Origin: CAZDUS01 sp964609375
GTDB taxonomy: Bacteria; Verrucomicrobiota; Kiritimatiellia; CAIKKV01; CAITUY01
Assembly (NCBI GenBank): GCA_964609375.1
Contig: CAZSSA010000026.1
Span: forward strand, 1-28,131
Direction of reading: 5' to 3'
Length of the DNA stretch: 28,131 nucleotides
This document shows, piece by piece, positions 1 through 8,020 of this stretch. Positions within the stretch are counted from its first letter, which is position 1; the number at the start of each line of letters is the position of its first letter. The notes under the pieces are model-generated. The model was given only the letters and a program-made list of their open reading frames with translations, was not told the DNA's origin and ran no database searches. The position numbers and the translations under genes are program-made.

Positions 1-73
1 CGAGCGGTGCGATTTTCATAAAGTTCGGGCGCGCGCCGACGACAGACATGATTTTAAGTTTTGTGGCCCCCAT
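1..73 (-). CDS. wecB: UDP-N-acetylglucosamine 2-epimerase, N-terminal fragment (runs off window)
   Basis: Only the first 24 codons are present. They read MGATKLKIMSVVGARPN followed by FMKIAPL, which is the hallmark N-terminus of the non-hydrolysing UDP-GlcNAc 2-epimerases (WecB/MnaA), where SVVGARPNFMK forms the first Rossmann strand and nucleotide-binding loop. The family interconverts UDP-GlcNAc and UDP-ManNAc in the cytoplasm for surface polysaccharides. Two starts are possible: ATG at 73 or ATG at 49 (MSVVGARPN); neither has a convincing Shine-Dalgarno sequence. A good sigma-70-like promoter lies at 83-111, so a start at 73 would sit almost at the transcript 5' end. The gene is too short for an ORF search but the motif is distinctive. 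The rest lies outside the window, so completeness cannot be judged. Confidence 0.85.
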   Translation of the reverse strand, partial: MGATKLKIMSVVGARPNFMKIAPL

Positions 74-82
74 AGGACGAGT

Positions 83-111
83 TTTATACTCCACGGGAGG
101 GTGGTTGTCGA
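83..111 (-). promoter_or_regulatory. sigma-70-like promoter for the 2-epimerase gene
   Basis: On the minus strand the -35 box TCGACA (106-111, five of six consensus bases) is separated by exactly 17 nt from the -10 box TATAAA (83-88, five of six). The expected transcript start, about 7 nt downstream, is near 76, just ahead of the ATG at 73. This argues that the epimerase gene is transcribed separately from the operon ending at 124. It is a sequence match only. Confidence 0.5.
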
Positions 112-123
112 GTATTCGGGCGG

Positions 124-1143
124 TTAATGGTGGTCGAAGATGGAGTCGGCCAGACGGGTCCCCGCTTCGGTGCCGATGCCGCCGGTGAAGGCGCCTGTGG
201 CGGCGCCGATGGTGGCGCTCAGGACGCCCTTCAGTTTGTTGCCCCAACTGTTCTTGCGTTGTTCAAGCGCCTCGGTTTCCGTGGAGGCGAGTTTATCCGC
301 CTGGCGCTTGATGGCCTCGGCTTCGACTTGAGCGGCGGCGGTCTTCTTGGAGGCGAAATCCCGTTCGGCGGCATCCCGCTCCGAAGCGACCTGCTGCATG
401 CCGGCTTGGGCCTCATCGACGGCACGCTGGCGGCGGTCCTGATGGGATTGCGAAAAGGCGTCAAGCGCTGCCGGTGTCTCTGTGGGTTCGGCTGTGAATG
501 AGCCTGTCTCCGCTTCGGCATCGCGGAGTGAGTTGAGGCGGGAGGGTGTTGGTGGAACGGATTGGGCCGGTGTGGCGGCTACCATTTTTGAATGGCGGCC
601 AAGCCAGCCTGCCAGCGGGGGAGCGTTGGTGTTTTTAGCGGAGACGTCCAGCCATGTCTGGATTTCGCCCAACAAGGAGGCGCCGGCCTCCATATCGGTT
701 TTCAGCCATCCATCGGTGACCATGCGGTGAAATTCGCCGTAGGTGGTCGGGAGCGGACTGGTCAGGCCGGCCTCTCTTGCCAGATTTCTAAGATAAGCAA
801 TATCACGGGCCTGTTCTGCGGTGGTATAGGTGGCCACGAAGGACTGGAAGCGCCCGCGGGCCGATTCTCCGAACTGCTGTTCCAGAGCGGTGCGTAGCCG
901 CTTGACCAGGTCGCCTGTCCATTGGGAGGCGGCTTCGCCCACCTGGGGGCGGAGCGCGGGTGGAGCCTCGGCGGCGAGGCCGGCGGCCTGGGTAGGAATC
1001 TGCTGACTCAACACATAGCGGAAATAGGAGGAAACGAGGATCTGGTTATCCTGCACACTGGCGGCGAAGCACGTGTGAGATCCAGGGCCAGTGAGCAGAC
1101 CCATAGCCAGGGCGATGCTTGGCATAACCGTTGCGAATTTCAT
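124..1143 (-). CDS. exported coiled-coil protein with glycine-rich C-terminus, function unknown
   Basis: 339 residues and last gene of the CsgG/Fn3 operon. A signal peptide is clear: hydrophobic core ALAMGLLTGPG and likely cleavage after CFA near residue 27. The middle is helical, and residues about 230-300 are a charged, Ala/Glu/Lys/Gln-rich coiled coil. The end (ATIGAATGAFTGGIGTEAG) has small-residue spacing like glycine-zipper segments that associate with membranes. Its ATG shares ATGA with the stop of the gene before it (4 nt overlap), implying translational coupling. I do not recognise a family. The operon context suggests an envelope or periplasmic partner of the CsgG-like proteins. The gene is followed after 50 nt by the epimerase start. 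Confidence 0.8.
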   Translation of the reverse strand: MKFATVMPSIALAMGLLTGPGSHTCFAASVQDNQILVSSYFRYVLSQQIPTQAAGLAAEAPPALRPQVGEAASQWTGDLVKRLRTALEQQFGESARGRFQSFVATYTTAEQARDIAYLRNLAREAGLTSPLPTTYGEFHRMVTDGWLKTDMEAGASLLGEIQTWLDVSAKNTNAPPLAGWLGRHSKMVAATPAQSVPPTPSRLNSLRDAEAETGSFTAEPTETPAALDAFSQSHQDRRQRAVDEAQAGMQQVASERDAAERDFASKKTAAAQVEAEAIKRQADKLASTETEALEQRKNSWGNKLKGVLSATIGAATGAFTGGIGTEAGTRLADSIFDHH

Positions 1144-1985
1144 TGGGGTTTCTCCACGATTGTAACCTTGAGGTTGATTTTCCCGGGGGTAATTTCCAGA
1201 ACTTGCATCTTGAGCCCATCGGGGGGATTCAGGACGAGTTTTTCTGAGAGTTCTTCGGCGGAAATCAGTGATTCCAGGTTAAACAGAGCCAGGCCGGCTG
1301 AGTATTGTTTCTGCGTGGAGGTCTGGATGGACTCGGACATCCCGCGCAGGCGGTCGCGAATGGCTTTGAGTTTCCAGAGCTGATCCACGCCGCCGATGGT
1401 CAATTCCACTGGAACCGCCTTGCCGGCGGCTGACGGGGCGGTCTTTTCCGTCCACGCCTTGAGCATGGAAGGAATTAGGACGGCGAGGCATTTTTGTCCA
1501 CAGGCCTTCAAGGCTTTGGAACTGCCGGCGACGTCGTCGAGGCCGACGATGGAGGCGTCCTCGGAGGAGGCGGCGATGGTGGCCGAGTTGTCGGTGCGGA
1601 CGGCACGGAGGGTGGTGACGGCCTGATAGGTTCGGAGATTGCTGTCGCCGATGCGGCGCGCGGAGGGTTTGGCGACGGCCTCGCCGATGATAATGACGTC
1701 AGCGCCGAATTGCTGACCGAGGGCGGAGGCGCCGCGGTTGTCCCCGGCGTTGCGGAGGGATTGCTGGGTTTTTTGAAGGTTGGACTTGATCATATCCTGA
1801 TCAACGACATTGACCTGTTGATCCAGGAGCAGGCGGGTGGCCAGCGCCTCCACTTCGGCGGTGGGGATGGTGCCGAGGCTTTTTTCGTCGATCAGGAGCA
1901 TGACCTTGGGTGTGTCGGCCATGGTGGTGCCAGCCAGAAGAGAGAGGCTGGCCAAGAAGCGATAAAAGGTTTGTCGTGATGTCAT
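1140..1985 (-). CDS. exported CsgG/LpoB-like protein
   Basis: 281 residues with a signal peptide (FLASLSLLAGTTMA, cleavage near residue 23) and no lipobox. The following domain (about 27-180) looks like the alpha/beta fold of CsgG, LpoB and FlgT. It has an opening strand KVMLLIDE, a helix of AEVEALATRLL type, the strand VNVVDQDMI, then GQQFGADVIIIGEAV, the usual position of the 'GADYLLVG' motif in CsgG relatives. A second alpha/beta segment follows (about 195-281, ending MQVLEITPGKINLKVTI), recalling FlgT-like C-terminal domains. CsgG-type proteins assemble outer-membrane secretion channels or regulate envelope enzymes. This one lacks the acylated Cys, so it is probably soluble in the periplasm. 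It overlaps both neighbours by 4 nt (ATGA). The family call is from pattern reading, and the exact subfamily is not known to me. Confidence 0.65.
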   Translation of the reverse strand: MTSRQTFYRFLASLSLLAGTTMADTPKVMLLIDEKSLGTIPTAEVEALATRLLLDQQVNVVDQDMIKSNLQKTQQSLRNAGDNRGASALGQQFGADVIIIGEAVAKPSARRIGDSNLRTYQAVTTLRAVRTDNSATIAASSEDASIVGLDDVAGSSKALKACGQKCLAVLIPSMLKAWTEKTAPSAAGKAVPVELTIGGVDQLWKLKAIRDRLRGMSESIQTSTQKQYSAGLALFNLESLISAEELSEKLVLNPPDGLKMQVLEITPGKINLKVTIVEKPQ

Positions 1986-2272
1986 CGTTTTGCCTCCAGT
2001 CGTTTCACTCGTGAGTCGAGTTGATCAAGATCGCGTTCCAGGGTTGCTATTTTCTTTTCGAGATTTTGCAGCCGACGCTCGACGCTGTTCATGGCGGTGG
2101 GGGTTTGTAACGGGCGTCCAAGCCGGGTTTCCAGTTCCCCTGTGCGTTTTTCCAGTTTATCCAGGCGGGGGATGGTGGTGTCGGTGGTGACGGGCTCCAG
2201 TTCCTGGGCGACGACGGGCAGGGTCAGCAGAGCGGCCAGGATGAAGAGAAGCGGTGTTTTTTGTCGTTTCAT
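1982..2272 (-). CDS. short exported coiled-coil protein
   Basis: 96 residues: a classic signal peptide (LLFILAALLTLPVVAQ, cleavage near residue 23), a short linker, then heptad-patterned coiled coil to the end (ERRLQNLEKKIATLERDLDQ is typical). This resembles the N-terminal trimerisation coil of CpoB/YbgF proteins or a small structural envelope protein, but no further domain is present. Its ATG overlaps the upstream TAA by one base (TAATG), and its stop overlaps the next start by 4 nt, so its dose is tied to the large zinc-ribbon protein and the CsgG-like protein. It could be an oligomerisation partner for either (inference). Confidence 0.75.
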   Translation of the reverse strand: MKRQKTPLLFILAALLTLPVVAQELEPVTTDTTIPRLDKLEKRTGELETRLGRPLQTPTAMNSVERRLQNLEKKIATLERDLDQLDSRVKRLEAKR

Positions 2273-5200
2273 TATTGATCTCCTGCGGCGGCAGCCGCCG
2301 CTGCCGCCCGTTCCGAGCAGACTTTACAGACAATGCTACCGGTGGGTTTGTTGGCTTCGGAGCCCTGATACAGGATGGAACCGCAGCCTGTGCAGCGGAT
2401 GCGGATGCAGTTCGGGCATGGGGATGACTGTTGGTCGCGACGTGCATAACCGGTGGCACCGCAGAGGCTGCAGGTGGTGGTGTAACACATGGGGCAGCTT
2501 TCCGGTTCCTGGCCGCGCGGATAATTTTTGGAGTAACTACAGCGGGGGCAGGTCAGGGAAACGCAGTTCGGACATTCGACGCCCTGGCCGGCGATGCCCT
2601 TAAAGGTTTTTCCGCAGCCGGGACATGTGACCATGGGGCCCCCGCCGGCGCCATCCCCGCCATTTCCATCGTCCCCTTTTCCGCTGCCCTTGTTCTTCGA
2701 TGAGCCCCCTGATTTTGTCACCTTGGGCCCCCCGCTGCCTGTACCGCCGGACTTTGGATTTCCGCCGGAGCCGGGGGCCGTGACATTGGCGCTGCCATTG
2801 GCCTTGCCGCCATCGGGAGACGATGATTTATTGTTGTCGAAGATAATCCCGGTTGTCTTGTCGGCGGCGGCGGCTCCGACGGCTTTGCCTGCGGCTGTGG
2901 CCCCGGCGGTCAGTCCTTCGGCGACGGCGTCGCCAACCTTGGTGCCAAGGGATTCCTTTCGGTCACCGGCGGCGACCTGCTTGCTGGTTTGATTTTGTTT
3001 ATCCCCGGCTTCCTGGCCGGCCTGGTCGACTTTGCCCTTGGCGTCGCGGGCTTCCTGGTCGCCGGCGGTGGAGCCTTGGGACACCTGATTATTGGCTTCC
3101 ATGTTACCCATGGCGTCGCGGGTTTTATCTGCGGATTTCTGATTACGGGTGCCGGTCAGCTTGTTGAGGGCGGAACCGTTGGGGTTCTGATTATCACCGT
3201 CCTCGTGACGGGAATCGTCTCCTTTCCCTTCGGCGTCCTTCAGGCGTTTTTTTTCGTTCAGGTTGGAGACCAGATCATGGAGGGGGGCTGAGTTTCCCTT
3301 GGCGAGGGCATCGGCGGCGTGGCGGGCTCCGGCATCGGAGGCGCCACGGGCGCGGAGTTTGTTGTAGATATCCTCGGCATTTCCCTTGGCGATCTTGTCG
3401 GCGTCGGTGGCGTTCTGTTCGTTTTTCTGTTTATCCTTCCAGTTGTCGTAGGCTTCCTTTTTCTGGCCGACGAGTTCATCGACGACGCCCTTTTCGGTGA
3501 GGCCGGCGCCGATTTCCGCTGTGTCCTTGACGGCGTCCTTGACGAAGGTTCCGGCGCGAACCCCGCCGTGAACGATGCCTTTGCCGAGGTCAACGGTGCG
3601 GTCGATGGCGGAGTCGTCACCGGAGACGGTCTCGATTTTTGGTTTCTCGGGAAGCTTGTCGCCCTTTGGGTCGCGGATCCCCTTGGATTTTTGCTCGTTC
3701 AAACGGTCCTCATAGCCCTGGGTGTTACCGGAGGAGTAGTCCTTGGCGAGTTTCCCGGCTTCGGCGGGATCCACGCCCATGCGGCGGAGCTTATTCTCGA
3801 GCTGGGTCTGGTAGGCCTGCTGATTCATTTTGTTGGCCTGATCGGTATCCTTGCTGGCCCCGGCGTAGTCGGAGCCTTTGTTGCGGACATCACCGGTCAT
3901 GCCGTCAAATTGCTGGAGGGCTTTTTTCTTGGCCTCGTCGGCGGGATCGTCGGCCGTGAGGATTTCCTTGATGTCCTGGGCGGTGTTCATGATTTGCATT
4001 CCGGTCATGGCGGTACCGGCAGCGGCCTTGATCTTGGCGCCGCGAGTGGTTGGGGTGGTGCCGGCCTTGGGAGCGCCACCCGGGCCATCGGCATCGGGGG
4101 ACGGGCGGACACCCGGACCATCGGCGTCGGCAGTGGGGCCCTTGTTCAATTTGTCGCGTGTGGTTTTGTTTTGTTCGGCGGTGGCCGCGTTGCCTTCCTT
4201 GACCTTACTGACGCGATCCTCGATGGCCTCGGAGGTGGTTGGCTGGTCGCCGTAGTTGGCTTTTTTCTTGGCATCGGCCCATGCTTTATCGCCTGCATTT
4301 TCGGTTATTTTTGCCTGATCGGCGATCTGCTGGCGAGTTTTTTGGGTTTTAGCCCCCTGTTCGACGCCAGCCTCCTTGATTTTTCCCATTTCGGTGTCGG
4401 CGGTCTTTTGCCAATCCTGTATTTTTTTCTGGCGGACTTCCGGGGTGTCGCCGAGATCCGAGATACCTGCGGTGACGTCATCGCCATAGTTCTTCAGTTT
4501 CTTGGCTTGATCGTAGAATTCCGGATTCTGCTTGGCGACGCCGGTGGCCTCGCCGGCCTTGGTGACGGCTTTGGCCTGATCCTTGATGTTGCCTCGTTTT
4601 TGGCCGTCGAGGTATTTCTTCTCGTGGTCGAGGGTCATGCCCTCGGCATCGGTGATGCCCCCGGCCTTATCGCCGACGGACTTGCGGCCGCCAGCGGTTC
4701 CGACGGCGTCAGGGTCCTGGATCTTGGCCTTGTCGTGCTGGCCCTTGGGGTCGTTTTTCCACATGGTTTCATCGGTGGTTTCGTTGACCACCTTGTGCCC
4801 CTTGTCGACGACCTTATCGCCGCGGTTTTGCCATTCGCCCTTTTTCTTGTCGAAGGCGGCATCGGAGTCGGGGGTCAAGTCGCCGTCGGAACGGACGTCT
4901 TTCTGGGCGCTGCCTGTGCTTTTGACGCCGCTCTTTTTGTCCATGTTGTTGTATTCCGAGACTCGGGGATCCTGAGCGGTGTATTTTTCGCGGACCTGAG
5001 TATGCTTCTGGGTGTATTCCTGTTTAAGTTTCTGGTACTCGGGGCTGTTTTTGTTGATGGAGCCGTCGGGATTCTTCGGGGCTTCCTTGCGGGCACGCTG
5101 GTCGTATGTGTTGCGGAGGTCGTCGAGTTCGGCCTGTTGCTGGTTGCGGAGATTGCCGAGGGTGGAGTTTTCCCCGGGGGTGGTCGAGGGGGCTTCATTC

Positions 5201-5625
5201 CTGCCGCTACTTGAATTCAGGAGGATGGTGCCGCCGATGCCTACAGCGGGATTAAGCGGTTCGTTATTGCTTTCCGGGGGCAGGGAGGAGTTGTTGTCGA
5301 GGCTCCGATTGGAGTCTCGATGAATGGCGGAGCCGGCGTTTTCATCGAGGGGGCGGTCGGTGGCGGAGGGGAGACGGCTGGCTTTATCCAGTGGCCGGTA
5401 GGATTGTTGTTGGATCGGCGAGCCGCTGTTGGCGTCGTTGTCGAGATTCCGGCTGGAGTTTTCATCGAGGGGGCGTGCGGTGGTGGAGGGGAGCCGGCTG
5501 GCTTTATCCAGCGGCTTGTAGGATTGCTGTTTGATTTGTGCGCCTGAGGGCAAGGGTGCGGTCAGGAGTGCCAGGGCGGCGAGGAGGTGGATCGACGGGG
5601 TGTGATGGCGAACAAAGCGTTTCAT
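2272..5625 (-). CDS. secreted giant low-complexity protein with four C-terminal zinc ribbons
   Basis: 1117 residues from the ATG at 5625, chosen because GGAG lies 6 nt upstream and a signal peptide follows at once (LLAALALLTAPLPSGAQ). The frame stays open further upstream but overlaps the preceding gene. After the signal come two 40-residue repeats (core QQSYKPLDKASRLPS, then RPLDEN and LDN), a Ser/Asn-rich linker, and about 800 residues of Lys/Asp/Gln/Gly/Ala-rich, mostly disordered or helical sequence with few hydrophobics. A Gly/Lys/Ser-rich stretch leads to residues about 998-1105, where eight CxxC pairs (CPGC, CPNC, CPRC, CPMC, CSLC, CPNC, CTGC, CKVC) make four zinc-ribbon-like modules. 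An Ala tract ends the protein. Zinc ribbons on an exported protein are unusual. It follows the CsgG/Fn3 lipoprotein by 25 nt, so it may be the substrate or scaffold of that system (inference). No known family recognised. Confidence 0.75.
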   Translation of the reverse strand: MKRFVRHHTPSIHLLAALALLTAPLPSGAQIKQQSYKPLDKASRLPSTTARPLDENSSRNLDNDANSGSPIQQQSYRPLDKASRLPSATDRPLDENAGSAIHRDSNRSLDNNSSLPPESNNEPLNPAVGIGGTILLNSSSGRNEAPSTTPGENSTLGNLRNQQQAELDDLRNTYDQRARKEAPKNPDGSINKNSPEYQKLKQEYTQKHTQVREKYTAQDPRVSEYNNMDKKSGVKSTGSAQKDVRSDGDLTPDSDAAFDKKKGEWQNRGDKVVDKGHKVVNETTDETMWKNDPKGQHDKAKIQDPDAVGTAGGRKSVGDKAGGITDAEGMTLDHEKKYLDGQKRGNIKDQAKAVTKAGEATGVAKQNPEFYDQAKKLKNYGDDVTAGISDLGDTPEVRQKKIQDWQKTADTEMGKIKEAGVEQGAKTQKTRQQIADQAKITENAGDKAWADAKKKANYGDQPTTSEAIEDRVSKVKEGNAATAEQNKTTRDKLNKGPTADADGPGVRPSPDADGPGGAPKAGTTPTTRGAKIKAAAGTAMTGMQIMNTAQDIKEILTADDPADEAKKKALQQFDGMTGDVRNKGSDYAGASKDTDQANKMNQQAYQTQLENKLRRMGVDPAEAGKLAKDYSSGNTQGYEDRLNEQKSKGIRDPKGDKLPEKPKIETVSGDDSAIDRTVDLGKGIVHGGVRAGTFVKDAVKDTAEIGAGLTEKGVVDELVGQKKEAYDNWKDKQKNEQNATDADKIAKGNAEDIYNKLRARGASDAGARHAADALAKGNSAPLHDLVSNLNEKKRLKDAEGKGDDSRHEDGDNQNPNGSALNKLTGTRNQKSADKTRDAMGNMEANNQVSQGSTAGDQEARDAKGKVDQAGQEAGDKQNQTSKQVAAGDRKESLGTKVGDAVAEGLTAGATAAGKAVGAAAADKTTGIIFDNNKSSSPDGGKANGSANVTAPGSGGNPKSGGTGSGGPKVTKSGGSSKNKGSGKGDDGNGGDGAGGGPMVTCPGCGKTFKGIAGQGVECPNCVSLTCPRCSYSKNYPRGQEPESCPMCYTTTCSLCGATGYARRDQQSSPCPNCIRIRCTGCGSILYQGSEANKPTGSIVCKVCSERAAAAAAAAGDQ
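5339..5535 (-). repeat. two tandem 120-bp coding repeats
   Basis: The stretches 5339-5415 and 5459-5535 match over about 75 bases with few differences and lie exactly 120 bp apart, a multiple of three. They encode the two N-terminal 40-residue repeats of the 1117-residue secreted protein (SYxPLDKASRLPS...RPLDEN). The in-frame period shows the repeat arose by duplication within the gene. Confidence 0.85.
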
Positions 5626-5650
5626 AAGCGTCTCCGAATGGGATGTTGAA

Positions 5651-7834
5651 TTAACGGCGTATTTCCAGCGGTTCGCTGCGCTGACTTTCGAGACCGTCGA
5701 CATCGATGGATGATATTTGAACGTTGAGTTTCGCGCCCACATTGGTTGCGTGCAGGGCGAATTCCGTTCCATCGGTATTGCCGAGCGAGGCGGCTCCAAG
5801 TCCCAGAACCCCTTTTTTCCATACCCGATACTGTTTGATGTCAGGTTGAGGCGGGGCGTTCCATGACAGCAGCGCCTGATTGTCGTTCCATGTGACTTTC
5901 ATGCCAGTTGGCGGGTGGGGGGCGGGCTTGGTGGCGCCTTGGACGGGGGTTGTCCATTCGCTCTCCAGGCGATCACCATCCAGGGCCTTGAGGCGGTATT
6001 CATAGGTCTTGCCGTCCGCCAGCCCTTCCTGAGTGGTTTCGACGGTCATGTCGCCCGAGGAGTCCACGCGGGCGATTTCATGGAACCGCCAGGCGCCGGT
6101 TTCGCGTCCTTCGACAATGTATTTCCTGATATCGGGTTCGGTGTTGGAGTTCCACTGCAGACGGATTTTGCGTGCGATGCCCCGTCCAACGGAAAGTCCG
6201 GCGGGGGGGCGGGGGGCGGGTTTTGTGGTGACGGTGACTTCCTGGCCGGGGCTTGAGCGGGTGTCGCCGAGATTGATCGCGGTGATTTGATAGCGATACA
6301 GGGTCCCGTCCTTCAGGTTGCCCAGATCGGCGGCATTCCGTACGCCGCCCCGATCCAGCCATGTGGTGCGGTTGCGGTCATGGAGGGTTTCGATTTCCGA
6401 GAAGGAGCCGTTGGCGCCTTCGGCGCGGGAGATGACGTAGCGATCCACTTTTTCATCGGCGGAGGCATTCCAGGAAAGGGGGACTTCGCGGGGGCGGGCG
6501 TCTTCGGCTTTCAGGCCGGAGACCATGGGCGGGGGAGAGCGGGTGGTGGCGGCAACGGCGGGGATGTCATCGCTGACGGCGCCGACTTCGTTCACGGCGC
6601 GGATCCGGTAGTGGTAGGTTTTGCCATCCTTGAGCTTACCCGGCTCGCGGCCGCCATCGGTAAAGGAGGTGGTGGCGGGGCCGCGGACGGACTCCACTTC
6701 GGTAAAGGGGCCTTCGTCCGACTCGGCACGGAGGATAACGTAGCGGATGATGCCGGGATCGGTGCTAGCGGTCCAGTTCAGGGGGACAATGCGAATCCAT
6801 TCACTTTCTGCAGTAAGACCGGCGACCGGGGATGGTGGAGGGGCTGTCATGGTTTCATGGATGACTGTGTAATCGCTTTGCAGGCCGGATTCGGCGATGG
6901 CGGCCATGCGATAGTAATAGGTGCTGCTGTCCTTGAGGGGGAGTGTGGAGCCTTTATCTATGAATGTGCGGCGGGAAGGGGCGACTTCGGCGATGGAGAT
7001 GAAGGTGCCGTTGCGGTTATCGGCGCGCTCGATACGATAACGCGAGGCGGTGGCATCGGCCGGGGCGTTCCAAGAAATCGTGGTCTGACGTAAGCCCATA
7101 TCCGACACCTTGAACCCGGACGGGGGAGGAGGGGGGAGGAGGCGCGGGGCTGGAGACGAAACGGCGGCCGACGGTGCGGGCGCCGGAAGGGCAGGAGAGG
7201 AGAGGGGTGATGGGCTGGCGGATACGGGCGCCCGCAGCGGGGAGGCCTTGATGCATTTCCATTTCTGATACAAGCCGGCGGCCATACTGTGGACCACGAT
7301 GCGTGCCTGTTCCGGGAGGGTGACATCGCTGTTATCCGCCCGCTTGGCGAGATCCACGCTGCACAGGACGCGGCCGCTTTTGCAGTCGATCATGCGCACG
7401 GAGACGCCCACGACGGGGATGGCGTTGCCGCGGCGGGCGATGGTGTTGTATTCATCCACGGTTCCGACCAGCACGGCGTCGGCACCCAGCATATTGCCCA
7501 CTTCGGCGGCCTTGCTTTCCGACAAGCCGGCGAGGGCGAGTTCGGATTCGCCCAGAACGTTGGCCATCTGACTGCGTTCGACGAGGTGGAACCGGTTCAT
7601 GTGCAGGAGTTCGGTGACGAACATATCGGAAACGGAGGTGCCGATGAGTTCAGTGGGCGCCTTGAACGGCATGATGGCCACTTTTTCCACGGGTGAGCCG
7701 GTGGGCGCCACATAAACGTTTGTTTTTGGATCGACGTTTTTAAAGTAGGACTCAAGGTTGTCGGTGGCGCAACCTGCCAGGTAAACAGCCGAGGCGATGC
7801 CGGTGGACAGTAAGAAAGCCCTATAAAACCGCAT
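5651..7834 (-). CDS. CsgG-domain lipoprotein with five fibronectin type III domains
   Basis: 727 residues, first gene of the operon, with a strong ribosome site (GGAAGGAG 8 nt before ATG). The lipobox LAGC at residues 19-22 predicts a lipoprotein. Residues about 45-195 form a CsgG-like domain: VEKVAIMPF strand, SVSDMFVTELLHMNRFHLVE, then NMLGADAVLVGTVDEY, the signature region of CsgG/curli-assembly relatives. A Pro/Ala/Ser-rich linker (about 200-240) leads to five Fn3 domains. Each has a Pro-rich start, a central W (ISWNAP, LNWTAS, LSWNAS, LQWNSN, LSWNAP) and a YxYR-type strand in the first four. CsgG family members form export channels in the outer membrane; fusion to a long Fn3 stalk suggests surface or periplasmic contact with a polymer or protein. 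Weak promoter-like bases occur upstream (TGCTATCTT, 7906-7914) without a clear -35. Confidence 0.85.
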   Translation of the reverse strand: MRFYRAFLLSTGIASAVYLAGCATDNLESYFKNVDPKTNVYVAPTGSPVEKVAIMPFKAPTELIGTSVSDMFVTELLHMNRFHLVERSQMANVLGESELALAGLSESKAAEVGNMLGADAVLVGTVDEYNTIARRGNAIPVVGVSVRMIDCKSGRVLCSVDLAKRADNSDVTLPEQARIVVHSMAAGLYQKWKCIKASPLRAPVSASPSPLSSPALPAPAPSAAVSSPAPRLLPPPPPSGFKVSDMGLRQTTISWNAPADATASRYRIERADNRNGTFISIAEVAPSRRTFIDKGSTLPLKDSSTYYYRMAAIAESGLQSDYTVIHETMTAPPPSPVAGLTAESEWIRIVPLNWTASTDPGIIRYVILRAESDEGPFTEVESVRGPATTSFTDGGREPGKLKDGKTYHYRIRAVNEVGAVSDDIPAVAATTRSPPPMVSGLKAEDARPREVPLSWNASADEKVDRYVISRAEGANGSFSEIETLHDRNRTTWLDRGGVRNAADLGNLKDGTLYRYQITAINLGDTRSSPGQEVTVTTKPAPRPPAGLSVGRGIARKIRLQWNSNTEPDIRKYIVEGRETGAWRFHEIARVDSSGDMTVETTQEGLADGKTYEYRLKALDGDRLESEWTTPVQGATKPAPHPPTGMKVTWNDNQALLSWNAPPQPDIKQYRVWKKGVLGLGAASLGNTDGTEFALHATNVGAKLNVQISSIDVDGLESQRSEPLEIRR

Positions 7835-7990
7835 GAGTCAAACTCCTTCCTTTTCCTGTGGGAGCCCCCTGCGGGTGATAGCAGAGGCCGCCAAAATTAT
7901 GGGTTAAGATAGCATGAGTCGGTGTGTGGCGGTAGCGGAAAAGGACGGATTCCGTAGGGGTATCTGCCGCCGGGAGGGAGGGGGGGTAGG

Positions 7991-8011
7991 GTTCAGGGTT
8001 CAGGGTTCAGG
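7991..8011. repeat. heptamer repeat (GTTCAGG)3
   Basis: Three perfect tandem copies of GTTCAGG, preceded by a one-off near copy (GGGTAGG). The tract lies between the SDR gene stop and the CsgG/Fn3 operon start. The same heptamer family recurs at 18307-18334 inside a coding region, so it looks like a dispersed simple repeat of this genome. I see no other feature in 7835-8020 apart from the weak -10-like bases mentioned for the lipoprotein gene. Confidence 0.8.
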
Positions 8012-8020
8012 TTTTGTGGG

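Noticed and set aside
3319..5214. A 631-codon open frame on the plus strand opposite the giant zinc-ribbon protein gene
   Set aside because: It is the antisense shadow of the low-complexity minus-strand gene, whose Lys/Asp/Gly/Ala-rich codons rarely give antisense stops. The product has repetitive Gly/Val/Leu composition without domain pattern, and there is no ribosome site.
7896..7914. Promoter for the CsgG/Fn3 operon (CATAAT or extended TGCTATCTT)
   Set aside because: Only -10-like bases are present; no -35 box at 16-18 nt on either candidate, so it is mentioned in the gene entry but not called.
7991..8011. Repeat tract considered as part of a CRISPR array
   Set aside because: The unit is only 7 bp with no spacers between copies, so it is a simple tandem repeat.
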